Notes under the pieces: generated by a model
What the model saw: only the letters and a program-made list of their open reading frames with translations
What the model was told of the DNA's origin: nothing
Databases searched by the model: none
Assembly (NCBI GenBank): GCA_951799425.1
Contig: OX637402.1
Coordinates: forward strand, 5,112,001 to 5,176,000
DNA length: 64,000 bases
Origin: Ilex aquifolium
Taxonomy: Eukaryota; Streptophyta; Magnoliopsida; Aquifoliales; Aquifoliaceae
Direction of reading: 5' to 3'
Translations under genes and position numbers: made by a program
Part shown: one piece after another, positions 12,547 to 24,214 of the stretch
Numbering within the stretch: the first letter of the stretch is position 1
Layout: the number at the start of each line of letters is the position of its first letter

Positions 12547-13422
12547 GTGAGTGAGAAGGAAAAATTGGTTGATGAAAGTGTGCATGCATCCCCCATTCCT
12601 CCCCCTTTTCCCAATCGTTTGAAGCCACCCATAAAGACGGCTAACTATTCTGATATAATTGAGATGTTCAAACAGGTTAAAATCAACATTCCACTCCTCG
12701 ATGTCATAAAGAAAATCCCTTCATGTGCCAAGATTTTGAAGGATTTATGCACCGTGAAGAGGAAGCTAAATGTGCACAAGAAGGCATTCCTCACCGAGCA
12801 AGTGAGCTCAATCTTGAGAACCAACACCCCACCAAAGTTCAAGGACCCCGGATGCCCTACCATTGCCATCACAATAGGGAATTACCGGGTGGAGCAAGCT
12901 CTTCTTGATTTGGGGGCAAGTGTCAACCTCCTACCCTACTTGGTGTATCAACAACTCTAACTTGAAGAGTTGAAGCCAACTCCAATTACTTTTCAATTGG
13001 CAGACCAAAGCATTCGAACACCGAGGGGAGTAGTTGAGGATGTCTTGGTTCAAGTGGATAATTTTTATTTTCCTTTCGATTTTATTGTAATTGAAACTCA
13101 CCTGGTTGCTAACCCTGGTTCACAAATTCTCGTCATATTAGGTAAACCGTTCCTTACTACTTCTAATGTTGTGATTAATTGCAGGAATGGACTGATGAAG
13201 CTTACTTTCGGGAATATGACAATGGACTTCAATGTTTTCAACTTGTGCAAGCAACTAGGAGATGATGAAGAGGTACATGAGATCAACTGGGTCGACACAT
13301 TAGTGGAGGATCACTTGGAACTAATTAGCACTTTACAGTTGGGGGAGGAGGAGATTGTTGATATAAAGGAAGAGGTTGATGATCAAGAGGAGTTGGAGAG
13401 CTTGAAAGGGGTAGAAAAATAG
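12547..13422 (+). pseudogene. Athila aspartic protease, one in-frame stop
   Basis: The frame from 12547 gives the conserved lead-in (LKPPIKTANYSDIIEMFKQV, AKILKDLCTVKRKLN) and the active-site region LLDLGASVNLLPYLVYQQL. A TAA at 12958 follows, then the flap part continues in the same frame (QILVILGKPFLTTSNVVINC). The catalytic motif is Asp-Leu-Gly-Ala, where most retropepsins have Asp-Thr/Ser-Gly-Ala; I recall DLGA as common in Athila. The protease would mature the gag-pol polyprotein. Gag lies upstream and RT directly downstream (13477), as expected for gypsy order. Confidence 0.9.
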
Positions 13423-13476
13423 ACTCCTACATTTGAGAAGCTTCCACATCAAGAGAAAAAGATCTTTCCATCGACC

Positions 13477-15072
13477 GTGAAAAATCCCACCTTGGAGTTG
13501 AAACCATTACCATCCAATCTCAAGTATGCATACCTGGGGGATGACAAAACCTTCCTGGTGGTCATAAGCTCAACTTTGGAGGTGAAGCAAGAAGAGGATC
13601 TCTTGAAAGTGTTGAGGAGGCACAAGGGAGCAATTGGTTGGACAATTGCCGACATCAATGGGATAAGCCCCCTCATTTGCACACACCGCATCTACCTTGA
13701 GGAAGACTCCAAGCTTTCCCGACAACCATAAAGAAGGTTGAATCCGATTATGAAGGATGTGGTGAGGGACGAGCTACTCAAGCTACTTGATGTGGGCATC
13801 ATCTTCTCGATTGTCGACAATAAATGGGTGAGTCCCACTCAAGTAGTGTCAAAGAAATCGGGAGTCACAGTGGTTGCAAATGAAGACAATGAGTTGATTC
13901 CGACAAGAGTAGTCACTGGATGGAGAGTGTGTATTGACTATCGGAAGCTCATCTCTTGTACAAGAAAGGATCACTTCCCTTTGCCATTCCTTGACCAAGT
14001 ATTGGAGAGAGTAGCCAGACATTTGTTCTATTGCTTCTTGGATGGATACTCCGGCTACAATCAAATTGAGATTGCATTGGAGGATCAAGAAAAGACCACC
14101 TTCACTTGCCCCTATGGTACATTTGCCTATCGACGCATGTCGTTTGGGTTATGTAATGCCCCAGGGACCTTTCAAAGATGCGTGATGGGGATTTTCAATG
14201 ATATGGTGGAGAAGATTGTGGAAGTGTTTATGGATGACTTATCAGTGTTCGGGGATTCCTCCAATGGATGTTTGGAGAACTTAGAGAGAGTTCTTGAAAG
14301 ATGTGAGGAGAAGAACTTGGTCCTCAATTGGGAAAAGTGTCACTTTATGATGACGCAATGGATAGTTCTCGGGCATATCGTTTCGGCAAAGGGGATCGAA
14401 GTCAACAAATCAAAGGTGGATGTAATTTCCAACCTCCCCACGCCAAAGGTCATCAAAGATATTAGGTCGTTTCTTGGCCATGCCAGCTTTTATCGTCGTT
14501 TTATTAAAGACTTTAGTGCATTGGCCCGACCTTTGACCAATTTACTTTCTAAGGATGTCCCATTCGTGTGGTCGGATAATTGTGAGGTATCTTTTAAAAA
14601 ACTGAAAAGCATGCTCATTACACCTCCAATTATGCGACCACCCAATAGGGACACACCATTTGAGCTTATGTGCGATGCGAGTGATTACGCGGTCGGCACT
14701 GTGCTCGGTCAAAGGGAAGACAAGAGACCCTATGTAATATACTATGCTAGTAAGACTCTTAATGAAGCACAAATGAATTACACTACTACTGAAAAAGAGT
14801 TGCTAGCTGTAGTATTTGCATTGGATAAATTTTGGTCTTACATCATTGGTTCACCTATAGTAGTCTATATCGATCACTCTGTTTTGAAGTATATTTTGTC
14901 TAAGCAGAATGAAAAATTGAGACTCATTAGGTGGATACTCCTCCTACAAGAATTCAACTTGACGATCAAAGATAAAAAGGGAGTTGAGAACGTGGTGGCG
15001 GACCATTTATCCCGACTTGTGGTGCAAGAGGCCGATGAGCACATTCCTATCCCTGAATCTTTTTCGGACTAG
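13477..15072 (+). pseudogene. Athila reverse transcriptase and RNase H, one stop
   Basis: The first part (13477-13731) ends at a TAA, after which 444 codons are open (13738-15072). RT landmarks in order: WRVCIDYRKLI, LPFLDQVLERV, YSGYNQIEIALEDQEKTTFT, YRRMSFGLCNAPGTFQRC, and the catalytic box VFMDDLSVFG with both aspartates intact. RNase H follows: LMCDASDYAVGTVLGQ, YYASKTLNEAQMNYTTTEKE and YIDHSVLKYILSKQ, ending VVADHLSRL. These would copy the RNA genome to DNA inside the particle. The catalytic core is the best-preserved part of the element. The stop at 13729 is the visible lesion. Confidence 0.95.
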
Positions 15073-15129
15073 CATTTAATTTCTATTCATTCTGTTTGTC
15101 TGTGGTATGCTGACATATGCAATTATCTT

Positions 15130-16424
15130 GTTACAGGACAAATACCACCACATTGGAGCCCGGAGGATAAACGGAGGCTTATAGCGGATGTGAAGTACTT
15201 TTACTTTGACAACCCGTACCTGTTCAAGTACTGCCCTGACCAAGTCATGAGGATATGCATACCAGAAAATGAAAAACAAGAAGTCCTTTCAGTTTGCCAT
15301 TCGGAAGCGTGCGGTGGCCACTTCTCTTCTAAGAAGACTTCGACGAAGATTCTATAGTCAGGTTTTTATTGGCCCTCTTTGATAAAAGATTGTATCTCTT
15401 TCTATAAAGAATGTGATAGGTTCCATAGATTGAGTAGTGTGACCCGTAGGAATATGATGCCCTTATCCCCTGTGTTGGTTATTGAGATATTTGATTGTTG
15501 GGGCATCGACTTCATGGGTCCCTTCCCCGTGTCTTTTGGCTACCTATACATATTGCTGGCAGTGGACTACGTGTCCAAGTGGGTGGAGGCTATCCTAACC
15601 AAGACCAATGACCACCGGGTCATGGTCAAGTTTCTCAAAGAGAACATTTTTTTGAGGTTTGGGATGCCTCGTGCAATAATAAGCGATGGTGGGTCGCATT
15701 TATATAATAGGCCATTTGCATCTCTTATACATAAATATGGCGTCACACACAAGGTGTCCACCTCATACCACCCACAAACCAATGGCCAAGCCGAGTTGGC
15801 CAATAGGGAAATCAAAAACATCCTCAAGAAAACGGTGAACCCTAATAGGAAAGATTGGTCATTTAGATTGACTGATGCCCTATGGGCTTACCGCACTGCT
15901 TACAAGACTGTTCTAGGCATGTCAACCTATAGGCTAGTCTATGGCAAGGCTTGCCATTTGCCAGTTAAGATGGAGCACAAAGCCTATTGGGCCATAAAGA
16001 CCTTGAACTTCAACATGAGAATGGCCGGAAAAAATAGGAAGCTTGAAATGAATAATTGGAAGAGATTCGAAGAGATGCGTATGAGAGCTCTAAAATTTCA
16101 AAAGAGAGGGCTAAGATCTTTCATGATAAATCCATTATAAGGAAATCATTTGAGCCCGGACAAAAAGTGCTCTTATACAATTCTCGTCTCTCGATCTTTC
16201 AGGGGAAACTCCGATCCCGTTGGGATGGCCCCTATCTTGTCAATGTGGCCTACCCCAATGGAGCTGTGGAAGTCACAAACCCTGAAGATGGCAAGACATT
16301 CAAGGTCAATGGCCAAAGACTTAAGCCATTCTTTGAGGGTTTGAAGGTCAAGGGGTGGAGGAAGAATTGGTGGATCCGGTTTACCCGGACTTGTGGGAGG
16401 ATTAACTGTTCTTATGGTTTTTAG
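15130..16424 (+). pseudogene. Athila integrase, frameshifted
   Basis: The N-terminal zinc-binding region is readable near 15290 (CHSEACGGHFSSKK) and is cut by a TAG at about 15356. The open frame 15379-16140 carries the core: [20 protein letters not shown] (first Asp), [11 protein letters not shown] (second Asp) and [18 protein letters not shown] (Glu), so the D,D-35-E triad is complete. A frameshift near 16070 moves the C-terminal part to 16056-16424 (FEPGQKVLLYNSRLSIFQGK, RWDGPYLVNVAYPNGAVEV). Integrase would insert the DNA copy into the chromosome. Confidence 0.93.
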
Positions 16425-18511
16425 TGTACAGTCGTTTTTATTTACTTTAACTATTTAAGCTTACTTACTTTATCTTTGCGTATAGTGTTGTTTTCTTAGT
16501 TGCAGATGTTTGTGTTTTTGTCAAAGCTCAAGTGTGAGGTGTTCTCTAACCCTACTCATCTTTTTACAGTCCTTCATTGCATATCATATCTTTTTGTTGC
16601 ATTGAGGACAATGCATGAATCAAGTTGGGGGGGTAAGGTGCACCATTTGTATGATACACCAATGTTTGTGGAAATTTTTTGTTGATAATACCAATTTTTG
16701 TGGTGAAATTCACCTTTCACATATCCTACAGATTTTTGTTTTCAATAGTTGCAAATTATGTGAAAAATTTGAAAATTTTTGTGAAAAATATATGAATGTT
16801 GATCTGTATTCCCCTATTTAGAGTGTTATGGATTTGTTGATATTTTGATCTTTGCGTTGAACCTTGAAAACATGAGCACATTATAGAAGTTCATCATATG
16901 CTTAAGTATCACATATGTGTTGGCTTTTTGAACTCAACCTTAAGTGCACCTTGAATGTGTAATTTTGGCAATTTACGGATTGAGTTCACATTTTAGTGCT
17001 TGACATGAATAGTGGAGATGAGTAAGAACCCATGTGAGCTTTAATGTCAATCATTGTTGGAGGGAACTTACATTTACTCGAGGAACAATTTTTCAATTTC
17101 CAAAATTGTTCAATAATCTCATTATGCTTGTTTTGGCTAGGTGCATTTGGGTAGTGGATTGACTTTGTCTTGATATGTACAATGCTCTCACATTCCTATC
17201 TAGAAATGATCTTAGGCCATCCTTGATTTGCTTTGAACCTTAGCCCTTTTTCTTGTGAAAATTTTATCCCTAGTGCCGTGATTGAGCCTTAATTGTAAAT
17301 TTGTTTCCATGCCACACATTTGACCAAGCCAGTGCAAAAAGATAAAAATCAACCTCACCTTGGTTGTTCCTAGAGCTGAATATGAGTGATCATAAAAGAG
17401 AAGGAATTGTGTTGCGAAAATTTAACCAAAGGGATGAATGAAGTTGAAGTCAAAGAGCTGAACGGAAAAGAATGAAAAATCCAAGAAAATGAGAAAAAGG
17501 GGGTGAAGGAAGAAAGAATGATCAAAAAGAAAATCAAAATGTTAAGGAAAAGAAATAAAAGAAACAAAGAGTGCGGTGATGGTGTTAAACTGAAAATCCC
17601 ATGAAAAGTGAGATGTTTTTGAAATAAAAGTCATTCACTCGGAACAACCTTCTTTGTTATCCTATATCCTTCATTTCATTTGCCTCAATATCACCCCAAG
17701 GCCCCATTATAACCCTTGAAAGTCCTAAATGATCTAGAGAATTCATGGGAGATGCATACTTTTAAAGAAAAAGAGAAGTTGATTTCGCTATCTAATGCCC
17801 TAGCATTCCTTTCATGAGATTATGTCAATGTTTTTTCATTTTCAATGCATGTCCTTCAATTTTGGATTATATGTGAGCATACTTCAGTTTGTGCACAAGA
17901 TTCTATCTCACATATACACATGGAGAGCATGCCAGGATAACCGTAGTGTGATTCATTATTGAGAGACACCCTTGGTGAGTTTTGCATCGAAGCTTAATTT
18001 GGATAGCCAAAGTGAATGTGAATGTCGTTGTGTAAATGCTTAAATTACATGTCCATTACACACACACACAAGTTGGAAAAGGAATGTGTAGGTGCATACT
18101 CTAGACTAGCATTTAAAGCCATGGTGATGCTCATGTGTGCTTGGTTCGGGTACTTGAATGATGTGTTAGGTAGCCCTATGCTTGCGGGATGGGGGAATAT
18201 TGCTCAACTTTCGATATTTGGTAGGAATTAGGAGTGCCCTTGTCGTTTGAATATGTGTTTTACATTTTGGGTGTTCATGTTGGTAGTTAAATGTAGAAAT
18301 CCATACCTTGTGTTTTGAAAACATCAGAATTTTAAATCATAATTGCAATTTTAGTAATGACTTGGGGCATGATAGTCAAATTGTGGTTCACAAGTGTAGC
18401 ACATGTTTTTGGTGGAGTAGAGGTCATAAATAAGGTGTTAGAATGTGTAGGAGTTGAAATGAAGTGGAGAGGAAGTGAATTGGATAGCACATGTTTTTTT
18501 GCAAATAAGTG
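16425..18511 (+). other. Long untranslated region between integrase and third ORF
   Basis: About 2.1 kb without a coding frame I can support. A GGGGGG-containing purine tract at 16624-16635 (AGTTGGGGGGGT) resembles the polypurine tract next to the 3' LTR and could be a second plus-strand priming site. A long run of purine-rich sequence lies at 17390-17640. A (CA)n run lies at 18058-18070. Confidence 0.5.
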
Positions 18512-18655
18512 AAAACCTACTGGTAGGTTTGTTCATAAAACTACCGGTAGGTTTTGCACACTGGACCTGAACCTACCGAAAAACTACCGGAAGGTTTTGC
18601 TCACTGGATTAAAACCTACCAGTAGGTTTGGCATCGACCTACCGGTAGGTTTTAC
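18512..18655 (+). promoter_or_regulatory. Internal copy of the LTR palindrome cluster, upstream of ORF3
   Basis: Several variants of CCTACCGGTAGG stand here in the same spacing and with the same linker words (CATAAAACTACCGGTAGG, ACTGGATTAAAACCTACC, CATCGACCTACCGGTAGG) as in U3 of both LTRs (9245-9415, 20827-20970). This is a homologous block of about 150-180 bp inside the element, about 380 bp upstream of the likely ATG of the third ORF. A role as an internal promoter or enhancer for that ORF is inference. Confidence 0.75.
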
Positions 18656-18969
18656 CCAGAATGCCAAAAATAGGGGTTTTAATCAGATTTTTTAGGGAGA
18701 ATGTTCATTATCTTCCCAACTTACGAACTCTCAGGCATTTCTCTCTCCCTCCAAACATTTCTAAACTTCAAACCTCTCACCTATCACCTTAATCTCTCAT
18801 TTCTCACTACTAGGGTTGTTGATTGAGTGGATTTTATTGAAGATTTGTGGATTTCATCACTTAAACCCTAGTTTTGCCGATTTTTCCCCCAAGCCCTAAT
18901 CTCCTTAAATCTTTTCAAAGCTCCAAAATCCTTGCAGTGGCTCGCACAGGGAGGATCATCCTTGATGTT

Positions 18970-20255
18970 ATGGACCCAATTGAGGGGTTGTTGATGGCAT
19001 TCTTATCTCTCTTGGAGTTCGGGGCACTATTGTTGCTCATGGCCCGCACCAAGCGCACCGGGCCAAGTTCTCCGCAACCCGCGGGTGCTAGTGCCCGAAA
19101 AAGGAGCGGGGAGAGGTCGAGTGGAGATCGGAGGGAGCAAAGGAAGAAGGCTCGCAAAGATGCTCGCTCCCAAGGCATCGAAGAGAAAAATGTTACTTGT
19201 GAGAGGTACGTCGATCGGATATCCCTTAGCCCAAACAACGAGGTTGTGAGGATCATTGAGGCCCATGGGATTGGGATTTGTTTTGAGCCCGTTAGTGGGT
19301 TCAACTTGGCCCTTTGTATAGAATTTTACCAAAAATTAAAAGTGGTGGACGAGAATGCATGTATCTTGAGAACTAATGTGAGGAGCAAGACTTTCGATGT
19401 GACCCCAGCCGTGATTGCCACCCTAATGAAGTATGAGAGGCCACCTCCCTCCACCCCGATGTACCCACACAACATTCCTAGGGTCAAGAACATCCCAAAG
19501 TATGTGGGATTGATGTATGAGGACCCGACCCAATTCAGAGGAACGATCCAGGTCAGGGGCCTCAAGCATGCTTATGCGATGATGAATAAGGTATTGCATT
19601 ACAATTTGCTTCCCGGGGGGCCGAGAAGAGCCTAAATGTGGAAAAACTCACCCTTTTGCATGTTGTCATGACTGGGAAGGCTATGGACATAGCCTTGCTG
19701 ATATGGGAGTTCATGAAAGAATTTGCTCAGGCTAGGAAGCCGAAAGCGAATCTCTTTTTTGGTAATCTAGTCACCCGGATGTGCGACCATTTCAAAGTCA
19801 AGGGATATGTATCTGACATGATGACTCCCCCGAAGACCGAAGCCATTAGGAAGGCGAGAAGTAGCAAGAGGACGGCGATGAGCCGAGGTGAGTGAGCTAG
19901 GGTTCCAAGACCGGAGTCATCAGCTGCAGGACCATCCTCTGTAGGGCCGTCTGCTGCTAGACCATCTTCTTTTGCCCCGGTGCGCACAGTGGCACAGCGC
20001 CTGGACATTCTGGAGGAGACGGTGCACGGGATTTCGGCGATGATGACTAGGCTTTTCCAGCATACATTCCCGGGAGAGCCGATTCCTGGTGGACCTCCAC
20101 CTCCCACCTCTACCCCCTCAGCTTCCACTATTGTTGAGGTGGGAGACTCCGACGATGAGGACGAGGAGGAAGAGGAGGAGAATGAGGACGAAAGTGACCA
20201 GGAGGAAGAGGATAATGATGATGATGATGCTGACGAGGATGGAGATGATGAGTAG
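18970..20255 (+). pseudogene. Third ORF of the Athila element (env-position accessory protein)
   Basis: Two ATGs are possible. The one at 18970 gives MDPIEG followed by a 20-residue hydrophobic run. The one at 19039 gives a basic start (MARTKRTG, then RKRSGERSSGDRREQRKKAR). The middle (CERYVDRISLSPNNEVVRII to ITVQVRG-like GTIQVRGLKHAYAMMNKVLH) resembles what I remember as the putative plant transposon protein domain of Athila-type elements. A frameshift in a G run near 19617 moves the frame to 19638, and a stop follows at 19893. The last part (19980-20255) has a coiled-coil-like stretch (AQRLDILEETVHGISAMMTR) and a very acidic Asp/Glu tail. Function is unknown. The position after integrase is where Athila env-like ORFs lie. 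Confidence 0.7.
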
Positions 20256-20563
20256 GCTACTTTTGTTTTTGTCCTTTGTGATTTTGGGTTGTACACAGCT
20301 AGGAGTAGAATTATGGGCCTAGTAGAAGAATCTCTAGGAGTTATGGTCCGTTTTGTTTCTTTTTGAACTCTAACTTCGTGTACTCAACTTTTGAAAGTAA
20401 TGAATGGAAAATTTCACAGTTGTTTGTTCCATCTTACCCAAGTTCATTTCATTAATTGCATTTTGATTTTTGTATTTTGGATGTTTGGTGATATACTTGT
20501 TTAAATGGATTGTTGTAGTTTATACTTTGTGTTTGAAAATAAAGTTTGCTAGGGACTAGCAAA

Positions 20564-20580
20564 AGTCAAGTTGGGGGGTG
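20564..20580 (+). other. Polypurine tract of the Athila element
   Basis: AAGTCAAGTTGGGGGGTG directly precedes the TG of the 3' LTR at 20581. This is the usual site where plus-strand DNA synthesis starts. Confidence 0.8.
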
Positions 20581-22115
20581 TGATTAGTACAAAATATTGC
20601 ACATCGTTTGCACATTTGCACCCCTTTATACTTGCTTTTGTGGTTAAAAATGAGAGGAATTGCAATGTTTCGAGCTATTAATGGAGTTTTGGTGTGTTTG
20701 CAGGTAAAAGAGCTTAAATGGTGCATGTTAAGCCCCTATTGTAGTGCTTGAAGTCAATGGAGATGAAGGGGAGGCTTGACGATAGCATGGAAGGTGAAAG
20801 GACCAAGATTTGAGTAAAACAAGTAAAAACCTACCGGTAAGTTGTCATAAAACCATCGGTAGGTTTTGGCTATTGGAGTTGGTTCTACCGAAAACCTTCC
20901 GGAAGGTTTTGGCTACTGGAGTAAAACCTACCGGTAGGTTTTGTCATCGACCTACCGGTAGGTTTTTGCTGAAAAACGCCAGATTCTGCAACTCAAGCTC
21001 TGCAACTTTGGGGGTCCCACCATTGATTCTCCCACATGTCCCTGACATCCCTTACATACAGACATGCCTCCCCAACCCTAGGCTTGGACTTTGAAGGCTA
21101 AAGCATTAATGAGGAGGAAAGAGAAGAGGGAAGCCTGGGAGTTGTTGGGTAGGCTGTCCTAGCCTGCCCAATGCCATCACTTGAGCCTCCTATAGATGGG
21201 AGGTCTTTCACACACCTAGGGGGACCTCCATGGAAAAAATTGAAGGCTTCAATTCCAGATTACTAAGCATTGTATAGATATAGAGATAGAAGCTCTAGGA
21301 GGAAGACATAGTTTTAGAGAGAGAAAACTTAGATTTTTGCATTCCTTTACCCATTTTCACTTGTAATCTTCGGTAAGACTCTTGTAAGCTTCATTTATTG
21401 TCTTTAATGTCATTTATTTCAAGTACATTGCAAGTTTAGATACAGCATTTAGATTCTACCATTGTTGGATTGAGTTCTCTTCATTTCAAGCTTTTAAAAT
21501 GGGTATTCAATGCACTACTTCTTAGTTTAAGTTTTCTTGCATTAATTTAAGTTCCAATCTTCATTTCTTCACAATGTCTCTTCACTTCATTTATGTTCTT
21601 GCATTAAATACGAGTAGCTAAGCTTTAAGTTGGCTAATCCAAGGGAGAATTCCTCTTGGGTATGCTAAATCAACTCTCTTTCATTCCTCCTCGTAGCGCA
21701 CGACGGTTTGGTTTGACTCGGTTGAGTGTGGACATGGTTGTGAGTTCTTGATACACCGTTGACTTGTCACAGGGTAAGCTTGAATCCTCACCTCCATTTT
21801 AGTCCATCGCTTCCTACGAATCAATCGAACTTCTAGGCACCATTGGAAGAACTTCTTGAGTTGATTTGGCATTCCCATTGGAATGACCTCTTTGGATTAG
21901 CCAACACTTGTTACCATTTCATTTTCATCAAGAACATAATCACCAAAAACTCAAACTCAAAGATTTTACACTTTTCCATTTTTTCACAAAATCACCTTCA
22001 AAAAAATTCACCTCCTTCCCTGAGGAGACGACCTTGGAATATGAATTCCAAGTAAAACACGACACTCGAAAATCTCTCTGTGCTTGGGGAGCACTTTTGT
22101 TCACACACACACACA
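20581..22115 (+). repeat. 3' LTR of the Athila element, first part
   Basis: Matches the 5' LTR from 8997 onward. The palindrome cluster is at 20827-20970, with one unit fewer than the 5' LTR. It is interrupted at 22115 inside the CA-rich tract by the solo LTR at 22116 and resumes at 24075. Confidence 0.95.
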
Positions 22116-24069
22116 TGATTAGTACTTAAAGTTGACATATTATTATGACATTTTAAGACTAATTGTACTTTAATGGAGTTTAAGTGATGTCATTTCAGGC
22201 CCTAAACTGATCAAACACCCAAGAACAACAAGTACCACACTTGGATGCAGCACCAGCACATTAGAGCCAAAATTGGAGAAGCTTGGAGCACAGCCAGAAC
22301 GTTTGAACGCCAACTCACGTTCGAACGTCCACATTACACTGTAGCAGACTCAACTATTGAGAGAAGGCGTGTTGCAGTTAGGAAAGAAGACTGGAGCTCT
22401 GAAGCACTTGAGTGTCACGTTCGAACGCCAACTCACGTTCGAACGTGCACTTGAGTTGATGGAAGACCAGACTACTGCAAAGAGTTGGAACTGAACTTCA
22501 CAGAAGACCAACAGACCACTCGAGTGAAAGGGTCAGAGCAAATCTGGCGTTCGAATGCCCTTAGTGCAAAAACAGAAGAAACGTTCGAACGGCAGTCAAC
22601 GTTTGAACGCCCTTAGTGCAAAAACAGAAACAACGTTCGAACGCCAACTCACGTTCGAACGTTCTCCACAGACTGGCAGCAGAGTTGTTGACTGTTCACT
22701 TGGACTTGGGCGGCAAACACTATTCCTTCACCTCCTCTTGTCTCCTCCTCTTGCCTATAAATACTCCCCTTGTTGGAGAGCTTTGGAGAGCCAAGTAGGA
22801 AGTAGGAAAGTTGATGGAGGCTTAGACTCCCACTCTCATTGTAGATTTAGCTTATTTTCCTTGTATGAAGTCTTTATTTTAGAGATTAGTTTGGCTTTAG
22901 TCCAACATCTCTTGCTTGTTATAAAAGTAGTTTTATGCTTATGCTTATGTTTATGCTTTCATTTTACATGCATAGAAGAGAGATAGCTCACCTTTTGGTT
23001 GAGGAAGCAACCCTCCAATTCTTGGTTGAGGAAGCCACCCTCCAAATGTGACTAGCTTTCTTCTACTTTTATTGTTCATGCATTTCACTTCCATTGCTTG
23101 AGCTTCTTTCTTTCTTAGAAGAGTGAAACTCTTCCACTTTTCTAGAGCTTTACCAAAGCCGTGAAGGGTGGAACGTGATTCACCCATTCTTTGTTAAAGA
23201 TTGGCTTCGTGTTTGTTGTTACTTTATCTTTTAAGTTCTCTACTTGGAGGGATGAGCATCACTCACTTTTCTAGCTTTACCCAAGCCATGAAGAGTGAGT
23301 AGTTTCTCATTCACTCTTTAGTAAGAGGAGAAGGGCATGTATAAGTTATCCGGGAATCATATTTGTGCAATGTTTTTATGCTTAACGTTTATTTCTTCTT
23401 GCTATTGGATGATTGATTGCATCTAGCCAAGCTAAGGTACTTTGTATAACTGTGAGCTCTTTCTATGACACGGATGACTCTTGCATAGAAAGACTCATCA
23501 GTTCAAGGCAAGTACCCCGGCTAGATCCTCATGACTACCCTTCAATCCTCCCCCTTATTGTACTTCATTTAAAGAATAGAATATTAATATCATGATTGGA
23601 TGTCTTGTAGAAACACTTGCTTGCTTGTAGACGGGTTAAGTCTCAGCACAGGCAATTCTTGTAAACTTCTAGAAAGACATCGGAATCATGTTCTTAATTC
23701 TCACAATCCATCTTTATCTTCCGATTAACTTGCTGTTGACACGGGAGTTAATTGAGTTATCAAGCACAATTATGACAAACCGGATAACTAACTACATGTC
23801 CAGATCCTTGCACTAAAGAGTGACTCTTTTTAATTAGCACTTATCTCCTATTTTGTTAAGAAAATCCTCTTGGAAAGAATCTTATATTCTGTCCAAGAAA
23901 ACTCATATCTCACAGCAAATCTCAAGGGTTACAATCAATAGGTCTCTACCACTGCTCACCTCAGAAATATCAACAAAAGTTCCTTGTGGATTCGACTCCG
24001 GACTCAAACCGGATTATTACTACAGCTTGACCGCCTGCACTTGGGTGTACACATTTCGGATCAAGAACA
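22116..24069 (+). mobile_element. Solo LTR nested in the Athila 3' LTR
   Basis: 1954 bp, TGATTAGTAC...GATCAAGAACA, with perfect 5-bp duplications acaca at 22111-22115 and 24070-24074. No internal region or second LTR is present, so it looks like the product of LTR-LTR recombination. At 22298-22664 about nine copies of the palindromic word CGTTCGAACG (variants CGTTTGAACG, CGTTCGAATG) occur, ahead of a TATAAATA box at 22756-22763. The short open frames inside it are not genes. Confidence 0.93.
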
Positions 24070-24214
24070 ACACACACACACATTTCATTCACACACCCGT
24101 TTTCCCATTTCTTGCATCGAACCCGAGTGAGAGTGACACTCACCCACACACATAAGTCATACACACATTGAGGGTTCATGTTTGGAGATTAGGAACGACG
24201 GAATAACTCAAGCA
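24070..24214 (+). repeat. 3' LTR of the Athila element, second part
   Basis: The first five bases are the duplicated target acaca. The rest continues the LTR (ATTTCATTCACACA, then ATTGAGGGTTCATG) to TCAAGCA at 24214. It contains about 60 bp absent from the 5' LTR, including a small hairpin-forming word GTGAGAGTGACACTCAC. Confidence 0.92.

Larger units (their letters stand above)
8997..24214 (+). mobile_element. Athila-lineage Ty3/gypsy retrotransposon, near complete
   Basis: It runs TG...CA with a perfect 5-bp target duplication, gtcat at 8992-8996 and at 24215-24219. In order: 5' LTR 8997-10617, tRNA-Asp type primer site 10622-10639, gag, protease, RT-RNase H, integrase, a long untranslated stretch, a third ORF, polypurine tract and 3' LTR from 20581. 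The 3' LTR is split by a solo LTR. All coding regions carry stops or frameshifts, so the copy is dead. LTRs are still close (3 differences in 120 bases for 9601-9720 against 21161-21280). The insertion sits in an older minus-strand chromovirus. Confidence 0.95.
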
